This document shows positions 19,444 through 27,987 of a stretch of 64,000 bases of DNA, one piece after another; within the stretch, counting starts at the first letter, position 1, and each line of letters begins with the position of its first letter. The position numbers and the translations under genes are program-made. The DNA lies in NCBI GenBank assembly GCA_947165295.1, contig CAMUZU010000003.1, positions 47,188 to 111,187 of the forward strand, read 5' to 3'. The stretch is from an uncultured Selenomonadales bacterium. GTDB lineage: Bacteria > Bacillota > Negativicutes > Selenomonadales > Selenomonadaceae. The notes beneath the pieces were generated by a model, which saw nothing but the letters and a program-made list of their open reading frames with translations, was not told the origin of the DNA and ran no database searches.

Positions 19444-20712
19444 ATGATTACCGAAGTAATGCTGCTCCTGATTGTGCTCGGCGCGGCGATAACATTTATT
19501 GCGTGGACGAACACGCGCAAACGCAAGCAAGACGTCATTGACCGCCGCGAAGTCGAAGATTCGACGGGCAAGCTCAAACAGGAACTTGAACGCACGGCAA
19601 GCGAAATTATCGGGCGCATGGAAAATCACGTCACGCACCTTGAAAAAGTTTTGGATGAGTCCGAACGCAACCGCACGCAACTTGAAGGCCGCGTCGCCGA
19701 ACTGAAAAAGCTGCTCAAGCGCACGGAAGGTCAGTCGGGCGAAATTCGCGACTTGCTTGCACGGCTTGAAGACGCGGGCGCCGAAGTCGACAAAATGCAA
19801 CGCAAGATGGATGTCGTCGAACGCAAGCTTAACTTGGCAATGTCGACGCCGCTGCCAATGCAACAGCCGATTCAGCAACCGATTCAGCCGCACGTGCAAA
19901 TTCCGCCGATGTCGCCGCCGATTGTCAATACAATGATGCCGCCGATTCAAAGCGTGCCGATTCAGCCGACGCCGCCCGTGACGATAACTCAACCGCCCGC
20001 CGTGCCGCTCAATCCGCTCGGAGCAATCACCGTGCCGCCGCTCGTTCGCCCGACTCAACCGCCGCAAACGACGCAACCGATTCAGCCCGCGCCGAAAGTC
20101 GAACAGCCCAAAGTCGACACGCCGAAGGTCGAAGCGAAAGTTGAAGAACCCGTTCAGAACTTCGACAAGATTTTGGAAGAGTCGTTGATTGAACCCGTCG
20201 AAAACGTTCGTGAAAAAATTCCGCCGCGCCCGCCCGACAGAAGTTCGATTATCCTTTCGGCCGAAAAGAAACCCATGACCGTTGTCGAAGGCGACCCCGT
20301 CAAAATCGAGGCGACACGCAAGCGGCTCAACGAAGTGTCCGCGGAGATGGCGCAGAACCCGCCCGAAGAATTTTCCGCCGTCGTCGTCGAACAGCAGGAG
20401 AAAGCTCTCAAGAAACGACGCACCCGACGTTCGCCGCGTGACGTGCGAAAAGCCGCCGTCGAAGCGATTAAAGCTGCGGAAGAGTTTGCGACAATCGACG
20501 TTAAGCCCGTCGAAGAACCCGTTAAGCCCGCCGACAAAAAAATTCTTCCCGAACGACGCGACTTGAAACTTGAAACGACGGACTCGTCAATCGTCAAAGA
20601 AATGCTTTTGAGCGGCATGTCAATCGAAGAAATTTCACGCGAAACGGGCTTGGGACGCGGCGCGATTGAATTGATTCAGCAACTCACCAGACGACAGCTT
20701 GACAAACGTTGA
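19444..20712 (+). CDS. membrane-anchored coiled-coil protein, DUF6115-like
   Basis: 422 residues. One N-terminal membrane helix (about 5-20) is followed by a cytoplasmic coiled coil (about 30-135), a long Pro/Gln/Val-rich disordered stretch with repeated PIQP units (about 140-240), and a C-terminal helix-turn-helix-like segment (MLLSGMSIEEISRETGLGRG). The single N-terminal helix plus C-terminal helical motif match DUF6115 proteins found beside motility genes in Firmicutes; this is a resemblance from memory. The ATG lies one base after the previous stop without its own ribosome site, pointing to coupled translation. A terminator follows, ending the operon. Confidence 0.75.
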   Translation: MITEVMLLLIVLGAAITFIAWTNTRKRKQDVIDRREVEDSTGKLKQELERTASEIIGRMENHVTHLEKVLDESERNRTQLEGRVAELKKLLKRTEGQSGEIRDLLARLEDAGAEVDKMQRKMDVVERKLNLAMSTPLPMQQPIQQPIQPHVQIPPMSPPIVNTMMPPIQSVPIQPTPPVTITQPPAVPLNPLGAITVPPLVRPTQPPQTTQPIQPAPKVEQPKVDTPKVEAKVEEPVQNFDKILEESLIEPVENVREKIPPRPPDRSSIILSAEKKPMTVVEGDPVKIEATRKRLNEVSAEMAQNPPEEFSAVVVEQQEKALKKRRTRRSPRDVRKAAVEAIKAAEEFATIDVKPVEEPVKPADKKILPERRDLKLETTDSSIVKEMLLSGMSIEEISRETGLGRGAIELIQQLTRRQLDKR

Positions 20713-20721
20713 AATTTTTCA

Positions 20722-20751
20722 TGGGCGGGCAACGGCTCGTCCATTTTTTTT
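20722..20751 (+). terminator. terminator ending the chemotaxis/fliA operon
   Basis: Nine-base stem TGGGCGGGC/GCTCGTCCA (two G-T pairs), a four-base loop and eight T. It separates the motility operon from the glycosyltransferase gene. Confidence 0.85.
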
Positions 20752-20763
20752 GGAGGAATGCTT

Positions 20764-21768
20764 ATGAACGCGCCAAAAATTTCCGTGATTATCCCGATGT
20801 ACAATGCCGAAAGATTTATCCGCCAAACTTTGATAAGCGTGCTTGCCTCGAAGTTCACCGATTACGAAGTCATCGTTGTTGACGACTGTTCTAAGGATTC
20901 AAGCGGCGCGGAGGTCGAAAAACTTTTGGAGCACTTCGACGGACGCTTGAAGATTCTTTCGACGCAAACGAATTCCGGCGGCGCGGGTGTCCCGCGAAAC
21001 ATCGGCATTGAACATGCAACGGGCAAGTACATTTGTTTTCTTGATTCCGACGATTTTCTTTGGCCGACTGCGCTTGGCGATTTCTTCGACGCGGCCGAAA
21101 AGTTTAAAGCCGACGTTGTTCACACGGAAAAATTTTTTGCGTTCACCGACAAGGGCAACAGCAATTTCCGTCGCGAAGATTTAATTTTGCGACACGACGA
21201 GGCCGGCGACCCCGTCACGGAGCCGACGCTTGAGCCGAAAGACTTGCTTGAAAGAATTCGTCGTTGCAGTGAAGGTCGCTTCTTGTGGATGCCGTGGGGA
21301 AAACTTTATCGCCGCAAATTCCTGACCGAAAACGAAATTGACTTTCCCGACATGTCATTTACCGAAGATTTGGTTTTCGGCTTCAACTGCCTGCTTTGCG
21401 CGAAAAACTATTTGCGTGTGCCGTTCGTGACGAACATTTACCGTGAGAATCAAAATTCCGTGTCGAAGAAAATTATGTCGTCTCAAGACGGCGTCAAACT
21501 TTGGCTCCGTTCGATAACCGACGGGCTTAGCTTGATTGCACAGTTCATGGACGCGCACAAACTTTTATGCCGCCCCGACGCGAAATATCTTGTCGCAGAT
21601 TTTCTTGTGCCGACGTATTTCAGCTTCATCAAAAATCTTTTCCAAGGACTTAAGCCGCACGAAGTCGAAAAATTTTTCTTCGACGAGCTGACCAATCCCG
21701 AACTCAATCAGCGCGGGAAAAATATTTTTGTTGCGCACATGTGTGCCGAACGAGCTTTAACGAGGTGA
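20764..21768 (+). CDS. family 2 glycosyltransferase
   Basis: Inverting GT-A glycosyltransferase that would transfer a sugar from a nucleotide donor to a glycan. The 334 residues start with the GT2 signature ISVIIPMYNAERFIRQTL, have VVDDCSKDSS, the metal-binding DSDDF near residue 97 and a WxxWGKLYRR segment (WMPWGKLYRRKF) followed by the acidic FTEDLVF. ATG at 20764 has GGAGG seven bases upstream; ATG 20758 is too close. A very similar paralogue at 23462 lies beyond ilvB. Its place after the motility operon suggests flagellin or surface glycan decoration, an inference only. Confidence 0.92.
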   Translation: MNAPKISVIIPMYNAERFIRQTLISVLASKFTDYEVIVVDDCSKDSSGAEVEKLLEHFDGRLKILSTQTNSGGAGVPRNIGIEHATGKYICFLDSDDFLWPTALGDFFDAAEKFKADVVHTEKFFAFTDKGNSNFRREDLILRHDEAGDPVTEPTLEPKDLLERIRRCSEGRFLWMPWGKLYRRKFLTENEIDFPDMSFTEDLVFGFNCLLCAKNYLRVPFVTNIYRENQNSVSKKIMSSQDGVKLWLRSITDGLSLIAQFMDAHKLLCRPDAKYLVADFLVPTYFSFIKNLFQGLKPHEVEKFFFDELTNPELNQRGKNIFVAHMCAERALTR

Positions 21769-21772
21769 TTTT

Positions 21773-23443
21773 ATGTTGATGACGGGAGCACGGGCGATTG
21801 TCGAATGCCTGCGCGAACGCGGCGTTGATGTGATTTTCGGTTACCCCGGCGGAATGATCTTGCCGCTGTACGACGCGCTTGTCGACGAAACGGAAATCCG
21901 ACAAATTCTTGTGACGCACGAACAGAACGCGGCGCACGCTGCCGACGGTTACGCACGGGCGACGGGCAAAGTCGGCGTGTGCATGGCGACATCAGGCCCC
22001 GGCGCGACGAATTTGGTCACGGGCATTGCCACGGCGTTTATGGATTCGATACCCGTCGTGGCGATAACGGGGCAGGTCGACACCGCGCTTTTGGGGCGCG
22101 ACGCCTTTCAAGAAACGGACATACTCGATATCACAATGCCCGTCACGAAACACAACTTCAAGGTCAAAGACGCACGCAAACTTGTCCCGACGATTCGGCA
22201 GGCGTTTGACATTGCGCTCAGCGGTCGACGAGGTCCCGTGCTGGTCGACGTGCCGCGTGATATTTTCTTCGCGGAGGTCGATTGGCGTCCGCAAGCCGTC
22301 GACGAAAAACTTCCCGCACAACCCGACGCGGACTTCAAAATCTGCGCGGCCGAGGCTGCCGAAGAAATTTCACACGCCGAACGTCCCGCAGTCATTGTCG
22401 GCGGCGGAGCAATTTCGGCGGGCGCATCCGAAGAAATTATCGCCTTCGTCGAAAAGTTCAACTTGCCCGTCGTCAACACGCTCATGGGCATTGGAGCCGT
22501 TCCGCACAGTCACCCGCAGAATTTGGGCTTCGCGGGCATGCACGGCACTAAGGCGGCCAATAACGTCGTCGCGGCGGCGGACTTGGTTATCGCGGTCGGC
22601 TCACGTTTCGGCGACAGACAAACGGGCAACGTCGCAAAGTACACGCGCTCGAAAAAATTTATCCACATCGACATTGACCCCGCCGAAATTGACAAGAACA
22701 TCGAAGGCAGTCTCGGTCTTGCGGGCAACATGAAAGTCATCTTGAAACTTTTGATGCGTCACGAAGCCAACAAGTCTCGCGCAGATTGGTGGCGGCAAAT
22801 TGACACGTGGCGCGAAGAATACGACTACGATTATCAGGTTGACCGCTTAACCGTGCCGTGGGCAATGAACCAGGTCGCGAAGAAAACGGCGGGCAAAAGT
22901 TTCGCTTACGCAACCGACGTCGGGCAACATCAAATGTGGGCGGCACTTCATCTGCACGTTGAACAGCCGCGCACGTGGTTTACGTCGGGCGGGCTCGGCA
23001 CAATGGGTTTCGGACTTCCTGCGGCAATGGGCGCACAACTTGCTTTCGGCAACAGTCGGCGCGTCATAAGCGTTTCGGGCGACGGCGGCATAAAAATGAC
23101 GGGCAACGAATTTTACACGATTGCCCGCTTGAAACTGCCGATTATTTCGCTGATTGTCAACAACACAAGCTTGGGCATGATTCGCCAACTGCAGAAAGTT
23201 TTTTACCGCGAACGCTTCATTGCCTGCGAACTTGATTACCCGATGGATTATGTCGGTTACGCGCAGAGTTTCGGCATCAAGGCGGAGGCGGTCTCCACGC
23301 AGGAAGACTTCGCGCACGCGCTGAGTGAGGCTCTCGACGACACCGAAAATCCCCGCGTCATTGTGCTTAACGTTTGGCGCAGTTTCGTCGAACCAATGAT
23401 TAAGGGCGGCGCGAACATCAACGAGTTTGTCGAATTCAAGTGA
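21773..23443 (+). CDS. ilvB: acetolactate synthase large subunit
   Basis: Condenses two pyruvates, or pyruvate and 2-oxobutyrate, in branched-chain amino acid synthesis using thiamine diphosphate. The 556 residues have the catalytic Glu in THEQNAAHAADGYARATG, the GQVDTALLGRDAFQETDI segment typical of biosynthetic AHAS, FAD-region glycines and the ThDP/Mg motif from GDGGIKMTGNEFYT to IVNNTSLG. Normal length. The small subunit ilvN is not adjacent, which is unusual. The gene is instead wedged between two paralogous glycosyltransferases with spacings of 4 and 18 bases. Confidence 0.93.
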   Translation: MLMTGARAIVECLRERGVDVIFGYPGGMILPLYDALVDETEIRQILVTHEQNAAHAADGYARATGKVGVCMATSGPGATNLVTGIATAFMDSIPVVAITGQVDTALLGRDAFQETDILDITMPVTKHNFKVKDARKLVPTIRQAFDIALSGRRGPVLVDVPRDIFFAEVDWRPQAVDEKLPAQPDADFKICAAEAAEEISHAERPAVIVGGGAISAGASEEIIAFVEKFNLPVVNTLMGIGAVPHSHPQNLGFAGMHGTKAANNVVAAADLVIAVGSRFGDRQTGNVAKYTRSKKFIHIDIDPAEIDKNIEGSLGLAGNMKVILKLLMRHEANKSRADWWRQIDTWREEYDYDYQVDRLTVPWAMNQVAKKTAGKSFAYATDVGQHQMWAALHLHVEQPRTWFTSGGLGTMGFGLPAAMGAQLAFGNSRRVISVSGDGGIKMTGNEFYTIARLKLPIISLIVNNTSLGMIRQLQKVFYRERFIACELDYPMDYVGYAQSFGIKAEAVSTQEDFAHALSEALDDTENPRVIVLNVWRSFVEPMIKGGANINEFVEFK

Positions 23444-23461
23444 GTTCCCGGAGGTGATTTT

Positions 23462-24316
23462 TTGAGCGCGCCGAAAGTGTCCGTGATTATCCCAATGTAC
23501 AACGCCGAAAAATTTATCCGCCAATGTTTAATAAGCGTGCTGGCGTCGAAATTCACCGATTACGAAGTCATTGTTGTTGACGATTGCTCGACGGATTCAA
23601 GCGTCGCCGAGGTCGAAAAACTTTCGGAACACTTCAACGGACGGTTGAAGATTTTTTCGACGCAGACGAATTCGGGCGGCGCGGGCATTCCGCGAAATGT
23701 CGGCATCAAGCACGCGTCGGGCAAGTATTTAACCTTCGTCGACAATGACGACATGATTTTGCCGAACGCGCTTGGTGACTTCTTCGACGCGGCCGAAAAG
23801 TTTCAAGCCGACGTTGTCCACACGGTTAAAGCTTTTGTTTTCTACGACGCCAACGGAAAAACTTTCAGCCGCGCAGATTTGCAACTGCAGAGCGATTCGT
23901 CCGACGACGGTTCACAAACACCGCGACTTGAAACGTCAAACTTGCGCAAGCGCATGACCGATTACGTCGCCGAAAAATATTTTTGGTTGCCGTGGGGCAA
24001 GTTTTATCGCCGCGACTTCCTGCTTGAAAACAAGCTTGACTTTCCGCAAACGAAGTTCAGCGAAGACATGGTTTTTTGCTTCAAGTGTTTATGTTTGGCG
24101 AAGAATTATCTGCGCGTGCCGTTCGCGGCGAACATTCATCGAATCCGAAATGATTCGGCTTCAAAACATGCGATTGATGCGCAAGCTTTGACTGACATCG
24201 CGGCTAAGGTCACGGACTTGGTTGACGAGTTCACGGGCAAGCTTGACTTCTTCCTCAAGAATCCCGACGTGCGTCGCGACGTGCTGAGATTTTTCTTTGA
24301 CAAACATTCCGTTTGA
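23462..24316 (+). CDS. family 2 glycosyltransferase (paralogue)
   Basis: 284-residue paralogue of the enzyme at 20764. It shares nearly all of the first about 85 residues (ISVIIP-type start VSVIIPMYNAEKFIRQ, the ISVLASKFTDYEVIVVDDCS stretch in both) and the WLPWGKFYRRDF/FSEDMVF region. The metal motif reads DNDDM rather than DSDDF, and the C-terminal part is about 50 residues shorter. TTG start with GGAGGTG upstream. It likely transfers a different sugar or to a different acceptor than its paralogue. Confidence 0.9.
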   Translation: MSAPKVSVIIPMYNAEKFIRQCLISVLASKFTDYEVIVVDDCSTDSSVAEVEKLSEHFNGRLKIFSTQTNSGGAGIPRNVGIKHASGKYLTFVDNDDMILPNALGDFFDAAEKFQADVVHTVKAFVFYDANGKTFSRADLQLQSDSSDDGSQTPRLETSNLRKRMTDYVAEKYFWLPWGKFYRRDFLLENKLDFPQTKFSEDMVFCFKCLCLAKNYLRVPFAANIHRIRNDSASKHAIDAQALTDIAAKVTDLVDEFTGKLDFFLKNPDVRRDVLRFFFDKHSV

Positions 24317-24346
24317 AATTCGTCGAGTTTAAATGAGGTGTGCAGT

Positions 24347-25279
24347 ATGAAAAAATTTTTCGTGACTCTTATGCTTGTCGCGGCAGTGGCAATTTCGTCG
24401 ACGACACGTGCGGCGGAATTCGAGATGGTCGAATATTCCGCGCAGGTCAAGTTGCAGTGGCTGGCGGCGGCAGGAATTCCGCAGGCACAAAAGTTCCTTA
24501 AGGAGATTGACCGCCCCGTCTTCTTCACGGCGGACAACTTGAACGACTTCGCACGACTTCAAAACGTCAACAGCTTGTATCAGGAGCTGAACTTCGCCGC
24601 CGCGATTAATTACGTCCGCGAACACAATTACAGCAACGTCATGGACTTGGCGTGCTCTTTGTCGCCGCGTGCAATGATTTTGGGCGACGAAGGCCGCAGC
24701 GTTATCGTCGGCGAACTCAACACCGTCTGCTTGATTGGCGATTGGATGGTCGACGAATTTGGCGCGCTGTCGAAAAAGACCGTCGATTATCAAGTCATTC
24801 CGGTTGAAGACGCGTACGCAATGACTTCCAACGCCGACAAACTCACGGGCGAAATTTGCATCATCGAACAGGGCTTGATGATTTACTTGAACGACCTGCA
24901 ACGCGCCCAAATGTTCGACAACATCCACGCGATTTTACAGAAACACGGCGGTTGCTTCATAACATCGGACTTCAATCAGAAAAAATATTTCACGGACGTT
25001 GCCGCCGCGCTGTACGGTGCCGACGCCCCGACGCTTTACGCCGAAACGAAGGCAATGTACGAAAAAGTTCTTGACGACAAAATCGCCGACGAAGTTTTGC
25101 AGGACGAACGCACGGCTATGGACTTTTTGGCGCAACACGGCTTGAAGGCCGAAAAAATTCCGCTGTTCTCGACGACGCCCGGCCTTTACTGCGCGAAGAA
25201 TTTCACCGCCGAACAACTCGCCAAAGTCAACGCCGTCGCCGCGAAAAAATATTTGTGGGTCATCACGTCCGCTGATTGA
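24347..25279 (+). CDS. exported protein resembling leucine carboxyl methyltransferases
   Basis: 310 residues starting at ATG 24347 (GAGGTG six bases upstream), with a signal peptide KKFFVTLMLVAAVAI and likely cleavage after TRAA. The mature part recalls the LCMT/TcmP-like methyltransferase fold: NVMDLACSLSPRAM at the place of motif I and ICIIEQGLMIYLNDLQRAQMF at the place of the family's EGLLMYL segment. The glycines of motif I are partly replaced (CSLS for CGLS), and an exported SAM enzyme would lack its cofactor. So it may be a repurposed or inactive relative. The function is unknown and the family assignment is tentative. Confidence 0.6.
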   Translation: MKKFFVTLMLVAAVAISSTTRAAEFEMVEYSAQVKLQWLAAAGIPQAQKFLKEIDRPVFFTADNLNDFARLQNVNSLYQELNFAAAINYVREHNYSNVMDLACSLSPRAMILGDEGRSVIVGELNTVCLIGDWMVDEFGALSKKTVDYQVIPVEDAYAMTSNADKLTGEICIIEQGLMIYLNDLQRAQMFDNIHAILQKHGGCFITSDFNQKKYFTDVAAALYGADAPTLYAETKAMYEKVLDDKIADEVLQDERTAMDFLAQHGLKAEKIPLFSTTPGLYCAKNFTAEQLAKVNAVAAKKYLWVITSAD

Positions 25280-25293
25280 CGGAGGTTTTCGAC

Positions 25294-25869
25294 ATGAACG
25301 GCACAACGATTTACAACACGGGCAAGGCGTCCGACGCAAACATTTTCGGCAACGTCACCCGACGAAACGTCGCGACGAATTCTTACGCGGAGATTTTGGC
25401 GCAGGCCGTCGACAACAATCCCGCCGACATGTCGCCCGCCGAATTCAAAACTTACTTCGCGCAACGGCTGAGCGAAATTCCGTTCCACGGCACGCGCAGT
25501 GACGACGTTGAATTGATTCACATAAGCGCGGCGGCGTGGCAGAAACTTCAGCGCGACCCCGATTATGCCGAAAAAGTTTTGTCGGACATTGCTCACGAAC
25601 GCGCAACGCCCAATCAACTGCAGGGACTTTACTCACGCGGCGAAATGAAAGTTCGCTACGTCGAAGCCGACGAAAAAAATTGTCGCACGATTTCAACCGA
25701 AGACGGCAAGCTCGCCAATCTCAAATACGACGTGGACAATTACGTTTTCAACGGCAACAAAGCGTTGATTCGCCGCCTGCGCAACGCCCGCCAAGACATT
25801 TTGACGCAGGAACTGTTCCGTCAAGTCGGCACGCTTCAACAGCTCAAACTGCAACGTTTCATCGATTGA
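25294..25869 (+). CDS. hypothetical protein
   Basis: 191 residues with no recognised domain, signal peptide or membrane segment. The N-terminus is polar with many Asn and Thr; the centre is helical and charged; the C-terminus ends in a coiled-coil-like QLKLQRF helix. ATG 25294 is chosen because GGAGG lies eight to nine bases before it. It follows the exported methyltransferase-like gene after 14 bases, so they are probably one transcript. A hairpin after the gene may end that transcript. Confidence 0.75.
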   Translation: MNGTTIYNTGKASDANIFGNVTRRNVATNSYAEILAQAVDNNPADMSPAEFKTYFAQRLSEIPFHGTRSDDVELIHISAAAWQKLQRDPDYAEKVLSDIAHERATPNQLQGLYSRGEMKVRYVEADEKNCRTISTEDGKLANLKYDVDNYVFNGNKALIRRLRNARQDILTQELFRQVGTLQQLKLQRFID

Positions 25870-25953
25870 CGCGCAACAACAGCGGTCACTCGGCAGTCAT
25901 GGAACTGTAATGCGTAATTAAAACGCTTCGGGTGCGAGGCGGTCAACAAAACT

Positions 25954-25981
25954 GTTTCCCCGCTTTTAAAGCGGGTCTTTT
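25954..25981. repeat. palindromic repeat (second family), possible terminator
   Basis: GTTTCCCCGCTTTTAAAGCGGG followed by TCTTTT: a seven- to eight-base stem CCCGCTT/AAGCGGG. The same core with flank GTTCCGCCGCTTTTAAAGCGG recurs near 50402 and 54661 and inverted at 54447. Directly after it the half-stem GCGCCAAAAGAAAAGTAAC is a remnant of the three-hairpin repeat. Apart from these, nothing recognisable lies in 25870-26007. Confidence 0.6.
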
Positions 25982-26007
25982 GCGCCAAAAGAAAAGTAAC
26001 ACAACGC

Positions 26008-26036
26008 TTGACGTTTAATGGGCTTTTAAATATACT
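26008..26036 (+). promoter_or_regulatory. sigma-A type promoter for livK
   Basis: TTGACG, 17-base spacer, TATACT, 48 bases before the livK start. Confidence 0.75.
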
Positions 26037-26084
26037 TGCCGCGAAGTTTTCCGTAACAAAAAATTTTGTGGAGGTCGAATCACA

Positions 26085-27299
26085 GTGTTCTTCGGCAAGA
26101 AAAAATTCAGATTGGCGGCAATGCTCGCGGGCGGACTTCTGGCTTGCTCCGTGTTCACCGGTTGCGGCGGAGGCGGCGACAATGCCGGCGGCGGCGACAA
26201 ACCTGCGGGTGACGAAATTGTCGTCGGCGCGAACTTCGAGTTGACGGGCAACCACGCGCAGTACGGCGCAAACGCCAACAACGGTTTCAAGCTCGCGATT
26301 AAAGAAGTCAACGACGCGGGCGGTATCGGCGGCAAGAAAATCAAAATCGTCGAGGCCGACGCTAAATCCGAAGCTGCCGAGTCAGTCAACGCCGCAACGA
26401 AATTGATTTCCGACGATAAAGTTGTCGCGCTGGTCGGCCCCGCCGTCACCGCGAACGTTATCGCCGAATCTCAAGTTGCAACAGACAACAAAGTTCCGAT
26501 TATCGCGCCCGCCGCGACGAATCCCGACGTCACGGTCGAAAACGGCAAAGTCAAGCCATACGTCTTCCGCGCTTGCTTCATTGACCCGCAACAGAGCGAA
26601 GTCATGGCGCAATTCGCCCGCAAAGACTTGAACGCGACCAAAGCCGTGCTTTACCTTGATTCAAGCTCCGATTACTCAAAGAGTCTCGGCAAAATCTTCA
26701 AAGAGAAATTCGAGGCTGACGGTGGCACCGTCGTCATGGAAGAGGCTTTCCTCGCCAAAGATCAGGACTTCAAAGCCGCGTTGACGAAGATTCAAACCGC
26801 GAACGCAGATGTCATCTTCGTGCCCGCGTATTATGAGGAAGTCGGCAAAATCGTCAAACAGGCTCGCGAACTGGGCATTACCGCCGCGATTTTGGGCACC
26901 GACGGTTGGGACGACAGCAAGGTTGTCGACATTGCCGGCAAGGACGCGCTCAACAATACTTTCTTCTGCACACATTACTTTGAAGGCGACGCCGATGTTC
27001 AAGCGTTCATCAAAGCTTACCAGACCGAATACAAAAACGCCCCGAACGTCTTTGCGGCTCTCGGCTACGACGCGGGCAAAATGCTGATTAACGCGATTGA
27101 AAAGGGCGGCAACGACTCCGACAAGATTCGCGCCGGTATCGAAGAAATTGCCGATTTGCAAGTCGGCACGGGTAAAATCACAATGGACGCCGCCACGCAC
27201 AACCCGATTAAAGGCATCGTCGTCATCGAAAACAAAGACGGCAAACGCGACCTTCGCACGAAGATTGCGCCCGTCGCTTCCGAAGGTGCCGCTCAATAA
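26085..27299 (+). CDS. livK: branched-chain amino acid ABC transporter, substrate-binding lipoprotein
   Basis: Captures leucine, isoleucine or valine (or related amino acids) outside the cytoplasmic membrane and delivers them to LivHM. GTG start with GGAGG upstream; the signal peptide ends in a lipobox (VFTGC) with the lipidated Cys near residue 27 and a Gly/Asp-rich linker. The mature domain is of the Leu/Ile/Val-binding type: IVVGANFELTGNHAQYG start, the LVGPAVTANV ligand loop and RACFIDPQQSEVMA. Length 404 is typical. A terminator-like hairpin after it would make livK more abundant than the downstream membrane genes. Confidence 0.95.
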   Translation: MFFGKKKFRLAAMLAGGLLACSVFTGCGGGGDNAGGGDKPAGDEIVVGANFELTGNHAQYGANANNGFKLAIKEVNDAGGIGGKKIKIVEADAKSEAAESVNAATKLISDDKVVALVGPAVTANVIAESQVATDNKVPIIAPAATNPDVTVENGKVKPYVFRACFIDPQQSEVMAQFARKDLNATKAVLYLDSSSDYSKSLGKIFKEKFEADGGTVVMEEAFLAKDQDFKAALTKIQTANADVIFVPAYYEEVGKIVKQARELGITAAILGTDGWDDSKVVDIAGKDALNNTFFCTHYFEGDADVQAFIKAYQTEYKNAPNVFAALGYDAGKMLINAIEKGGNDSDKIRAGIEEIADLQVGTGKITMDAATHNPIKGIVVIENKDGKRDLRTKIAPVASEGAAQ

Positions 27300-27322
27300 A
27301 AATTTCTGCGCGACAAAACTTT

Positions 27323-27352
27323 ATCCCGTCGATAAGCTCGGCGGGATTTTTT
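27323..27352 (+). terminator. terminator or attenuator after livK
   Basis: Nine-base stem ATCCCGTCG/CGGCGGGAT with one wobble pair, a seven-base loop and six T, between livK and the LRAT-like gene. Confidence 0.8.
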
Positions 27353-27368
27353 CTTAGGAGGTTCGTCA

Positions 27369-27896
27369 ATGACTCAAATTAAATTCGGCGACGTAATTTA
27401 CGTCAAGCGCGACTGCGGAATTTTCGGGTACAAACATTTCGGCGTTTATTCGGGCAAGCGAAACGTCATTCATTACACGAAGGGCAGCGACGCTTTCGAC
27501 GGCGTGATTCGCGAAACTTCTCTGACGAAGTTTCTGGACGGCGACAGCGACTGTTACGTTTGCAGTTTCGACAAGCGCGGCAGACAAAGCGGCTCCGAAT
27601 CTGCGCTGTTGCCCGCGGGAATTGTCGGCTCCGCGCTCGGCAGGTCGTCAACATCAGTGTTCGATATTTTGCTCGGCGTGAAAGACATTTACGATTTGCT
27701 TTTCGGCGAACAGGCGCAACTTTTCTCCGCCGCCGAAACCGTCAAGCGGGCTCGTTCTCGTATCGGTGAGCACGGTTACAATCTGCTGCTCAACAACTGC
27801 GAACACTTTGCCGTTTGGTGCAAGACCGGCGTCGAGAAATCCGATCAGGTCGAAGAAATTATCCGCCTGGTCACGGACACCGGCAGGACTTGTTAA
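27369..27896 (+). CDS. LRAT-like (NlpC/P60 superfamily) protein
   Basis: 175 residues. The LRAT fold is suggested by an early His in YKHFGVYSGKRNVIHY and the catalytic-type NNCEHFAVWCKTG near residue 135, a motif of lecithin:retinol acyltransferase-like thiol acyltransferases and hydrolases. A hydrophobic segment lies between. Bacterial relatives act on lipids or acyl groups, but the substrate here is unknown. Strong AGGAGG ribosome site. It stands between livK and livH, where it has no obvious transport role, and the next gene has its own promoter, so it is probably cargo in the operon. Confidence 0.82.
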   Translation: MTQIKFGDVIYVKRDCGIFGYKHFGVYSGKRNVIHYTKGSDAFDGVIRETSLTKFLDGDSDCYVCSFDKRGRQSGSESALLPAGIVGSALGRSSTSVFDILLGVKDIYDLLFGEQAQLFSAAETVKRARSRIGEHGYNLLLNNCEHFAVWCKTGVEKSDQVEEIIRLVTDTGRTC

Positions 27897-27927
27897 ACGT
27901 CGACGGTTGTCCGCGGCAAATTTTTGC

Positions 27928-27956
27928 GTGACAATGTCGCCGCAAAAAGTTAAAAT
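27928..27956 (+). promoter_or_regulatory. putative internal promoter for livH
   Basis: GTGACA, 17-base spacer, TAAAAT, 31 bases before the livH start. Confidence 0.5.
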
Positions 27957-27987
27957 CCTCCTTGAATATTTTCGAGGAGGTTTTTTT

